Shown here: positions 7,016 to 8,036 of the stretch, piece after piece | Layout of the letters: every line of letters starts with the position of its first letter | Numbering within the stretch: position 1 is the stretch's first letter | Source of the DNA: Bacteroidaceae bacterium | Lineage (GTDB): Bacteria; Bacteroidota; Bacteroidia; Bacteroidales; Bacteroidaceae | Reading direction: 5' to 3' | Assembly (NCBI GenBank): GCA_017558165.1 | Contig: JAFYWE010000034.1 | Span: 1 to 8,036, forward strand | Length of the DNA: 8,036 nt | The notes under the pieces: model-generated | Database searches by the model: none | What the model was told of the DNA's origin: nothing | Seen by the model: the letters and a program-made list of their open reading frames with translations, nothing else | Made by a program: the position numbers and the translations under genes

Positions 7016-7535
7016 AGATGAAACCATAACCCTGCGTTCTCCCGAGCCCGAGGATCTTGAGCTCATGTATGCTATGGAGAACGACACAACGCTGTGGAGC
7101 GCCGGTAACGCCACTCTCCCCTACTCGCGCTACACCCTGCGGGCATACCTTGAACAGAGCCGCCAGGACCTCCTCAGCGAGCGACAGGCACGTTTTGTGA
7201 TAGAGACCGTAGGCGGAGAGAGAGCCGGCATGATAGACCTTGTCGACTACGACCCCATAAACAGCCGCGCCGAGGTATGCATAGGACTCCTTGGCTGCTA
7301 CCGAGGCAAAGGAATTGCCACCCGCGCGCTACAATTATTATGCACATACGCGAGCGAACGCCTGCATCTTCACCAACTTTTTGCATATATTCCGGAGTGG
7401 AATGAAGAAAGTTTTGCACTTTTTGAGAAAAATGGCTTCAAAAAAACAGCAATTCTCAAAGATTGGCTCAAAGAAAAAAAAGGCTTTGTTGACGTGGTTT
7501 TAATGCAAAAAACAGAGAAAAAGCCCCATTTTTAG
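6996..7535 (+). CDS. GNAT family N-acetyltransferase (RimJ/RimL/SpeG-like)
   Basis: This 179-residue protein has the length and layout of the GNAT family, which transfers acetyl from acetyl-CoA to an amine. A first strand TITLRSPEPEDLELM opens the fold. RFVIETVGGERAGMIDLVDY (66-85) and RAEVCIGL (91-98) form the central sheet. The acetyl-CoA loop is RGKGIA (103-108), matching R/Q-x-x-G-x-G/A. NEESFALFEKNGFKK (136-150) is the usual final helix-strand. The pattern resembles spermidine acetyltransferase SpeG and ribosomal-protein acetyltransferases; the substrate is not determined. The start ATG lies within the end of the glycosyltransferase gene (20-nt overlap), and the next in-frame Met is residue 24, so this start is favoured and the two genes are probably coupled. 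From about residue 126 (position ~7370) the DNA becomes strikingly AT-rich with A-runs, although the protein stays family-like to the end. Confidence 0.88.
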   Translation: MKDQWLKDETITLRSPEPEDLELMYAMENDTTLWSAGNATLPYSRYTLRAYLEQSRQDLLSERQARFVIETVGGERAGMIDLVDYDPINSRAEVCIGLLGCYRGKGIATRALQLLCTYASERLHLHQLFAYIPEWNEESFALFEKNGFKKTAILKDWLKEKKGFVDVVLMQKTEKKPHF

Positions 7536-7607
7536 CCGAAAAACAAAAAAAATCGCATTTTTTTGAAAAAATAGTCGCAAAACGTTTGCAGGTTCAAAAA
7601 AAAGCCC
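7536..7607. other. AT-rich spacer between the acetyltransferase and tRNA genes
   Basis: No gene is seen. The stretch is dominated by A- and T-runs. At 7546-7564 an A-run, TCGCA and a T-run can form a weak A-T-only hairpin (8 pairs with a CGC loop) ending in a T-run. It may mark the transcript end for the upstream cluster; I call it a candidate only. Confidence 0.4.
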
Positions 7608-7615
7608 TACCTTTG
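7586..7615 (+). promoter_or_regulatory. Bacteroidetes-type promoter of tRNA-Asp
   Basis: TTG at 7586-7588 (in GTTTGC) is followed after 19 bp by TACCTTTG (7608-7615), an exact TAnnTTTG match. The predicted start near 7622 leaves a ~44-nt 5' leader ahead of the tRNA, to be removed by RNase P. Confidence 0.75.
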
Positions 7616-7665
7616 CACACGTCTTTGAGAGACAAACAAAACAAAGACAAAAACATTGAAATTCT

Positions 7666-7739
7666 GGTGCGTTAGTTCAGTTGGTTAGAATACATGCCTG
7701 TCACGCATGGGGTCACGGGTTCGAGTCCCGTACGCACCG
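7666..7739 (+). tRNA. tRNA-Asp (anticodon GTC)
   Basis: The cloverleaf can be drawn completely by hand. Acceptor stem GGTGCGT (7666-7672) pairs with ACGCACC (7732-7738), with discriminator G7739. Anticodon stem CATGC/GCATG (7693-7697, 7705-7709) encloses loop CTGTCAC, anticodon GTC at 7700-7702. T-arm ACGGG/CCCGT (7715-7719, 7727-7731) encloses TTCGAGT. The D-arm region TAGTTCAGTTGGTTAGAA is canonical. The gene does not encode the 3' CCA (CAA follows the discriminator), so a CCA-adding enzyme is required. It has its own promoter and terminator. Confidence 0.97.
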
Positions 7740-7740
7740 C

Positions 7741-7777
7741 AAACGAGTTCCAAAGAAATTTGGGACTCGTTTTTGTT
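7741..7777 (+). terminator. Intrinsic terminator of the tRNA-Asp transcript
   Basis: Bases 7741-7754 (AAACGAGTTCCAAA) pair with 7759-7772 over 14 bp with a single wobble pair, closed by a GAAA tetraloop of the stable GNRA class. The T-run TTTTT (7770-7774) then TGTT follows. It begins two bases after the tRNA discriminator, so it probably also defines the 3' end that is trimmed. Confidence 0.85.
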
Positions 7778-8036
7778 ATGTATAAATCGCAAGAGGGTGG
7801 CAGAGGATAAGGCTCACCTGCAAAGTTTGGAGGGGCTATAAAGGTGAGTCCTGTTTTCTTTTCAAACAAAGCAGCTATGCCTGTTACGAACTGGCACACA
7901 ACCATTGACAAATCTTCATATAAACCAAAATGAGGCGAGAGTGCCCGAACACTACCTTTAATTACGGTCGCCATTGTCGTTTTATGTCCGTTTCCTATAT
8001 GTTATGGTAGCAAGAAGATTGAAGACTACAACAAAT
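7778..8036. other. Unassigned stretch after tRNA-Asp
   Basis: No gene is called. On the minus strand a Met-initiated frame is open from 7974 leftwards, but its 3' half reads through the terminator and antisense of the tRNA to a stop at 7672, and no promoter of the pattern used elsewhere lies upstream. A 9-pair inverted repeat, one pair a wobble, lies at 7811-7819 and 7842-7850 (CTCACCT/AGGTGAG core). The plus-strand frames are short. It may be intergenic DNA, the 5' part of a decayed gene, or the edge of something beyond the window. Confidence 0.4.

Noticed and set aside
7723..7740. tRNA 3' end as an attachment site
   Set aside because: No second copy of the tRNA 3' sequence occurs in the window, and the terminator directly after the tRNA is intact.
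7672..7974. Minus-strand open frame of 100 codons
   Set aside because: Its C-terminal part (VRTGLEPVTPCVTG) is the antisense translation of tRNA-Asp, a well-known source of false genes, and it also crosses the tRNA terminator. No matching promoter lies upstream. The first ~65 codons alone are unrecognised and are kept only as an open question.
1..8036. CRISPR array, insertion sequence, toxin-antitoxin or defence system
   Set aside because: No set of regularly spaced repeats, no terminal inverted repeats around a transposase, and no nuclease, transposase, reverse transcriptase or toxin motif was found in any frame.

Overview
The window looks like chromosomal DNA from a Bacteroidota bacterium, most likely of the order Bacteroidales (Prevotella, Bacteroides or a relative). 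The evidence is as follows. Three promoters match the Bacteroidetes primary-sigma pattern (TTG, a 19-20 bp gap, then TAnnTTTG or the close variant TAATTTCG). Starts lack clear Shine-Dalgarno sequences and have A-rich leaders instead. The C10-type protease ends in a domain like the type IX secretion (Por) sorting domain. The genus cannot be fixed from the sequence alone.

Region by region: positions 1-247 hold no convincing gene, only a small inverted repeat and a tandem 10-bp repeat ahead of a strong promoter. Positions 284-3172 encode a large secreted C10 (streptopain-like) cysteine protease as a single-gene transcript, closed by a strong hairpin terminator at 3195-3237. A second promoter (3271-3301) then opens a compact same-strand cluster: a secreted alpha/beta-hydrolase or esterase (3332-4693), recR (4705-5325), a four-helix membrane protein of unknown function (5327-5791), a family 2 glycosyltransferase with a Rossmann-like C-terminal extension (5813-7015), and a GNAT acetyltransferase (6996-7535). 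Gaps of 11, 1 and 21 nt, then a 20-nt overlap, with no terminator between them, argue for one transcript. Beyond an AT-rich spacer lies a tRNA-Asp(GUC) with its own promoter and an intrinsic terminator. The last ~260 bases hold no gene I can support.

Functionally, the first two genes are exported hydrolases with near-identical translation leaders. The protease probably degrades extracellular protein; the esterase probably acts on an ester substrate in the periplasm or at the cell surface. The rest are housekeeping or envelope genes: RecR for recombinational repair, a glycosyltransferase for surface polysaccharide, and an acetyltransferase. I see no CRISPR array, insertion sequence, phage gene or recognisable defence system. 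The points most worth a second look are the modular protease, the extended glycosyltransferase, the change in base composition inside the acetyltransferase gene, and the unassigned DNA after the tRNA.
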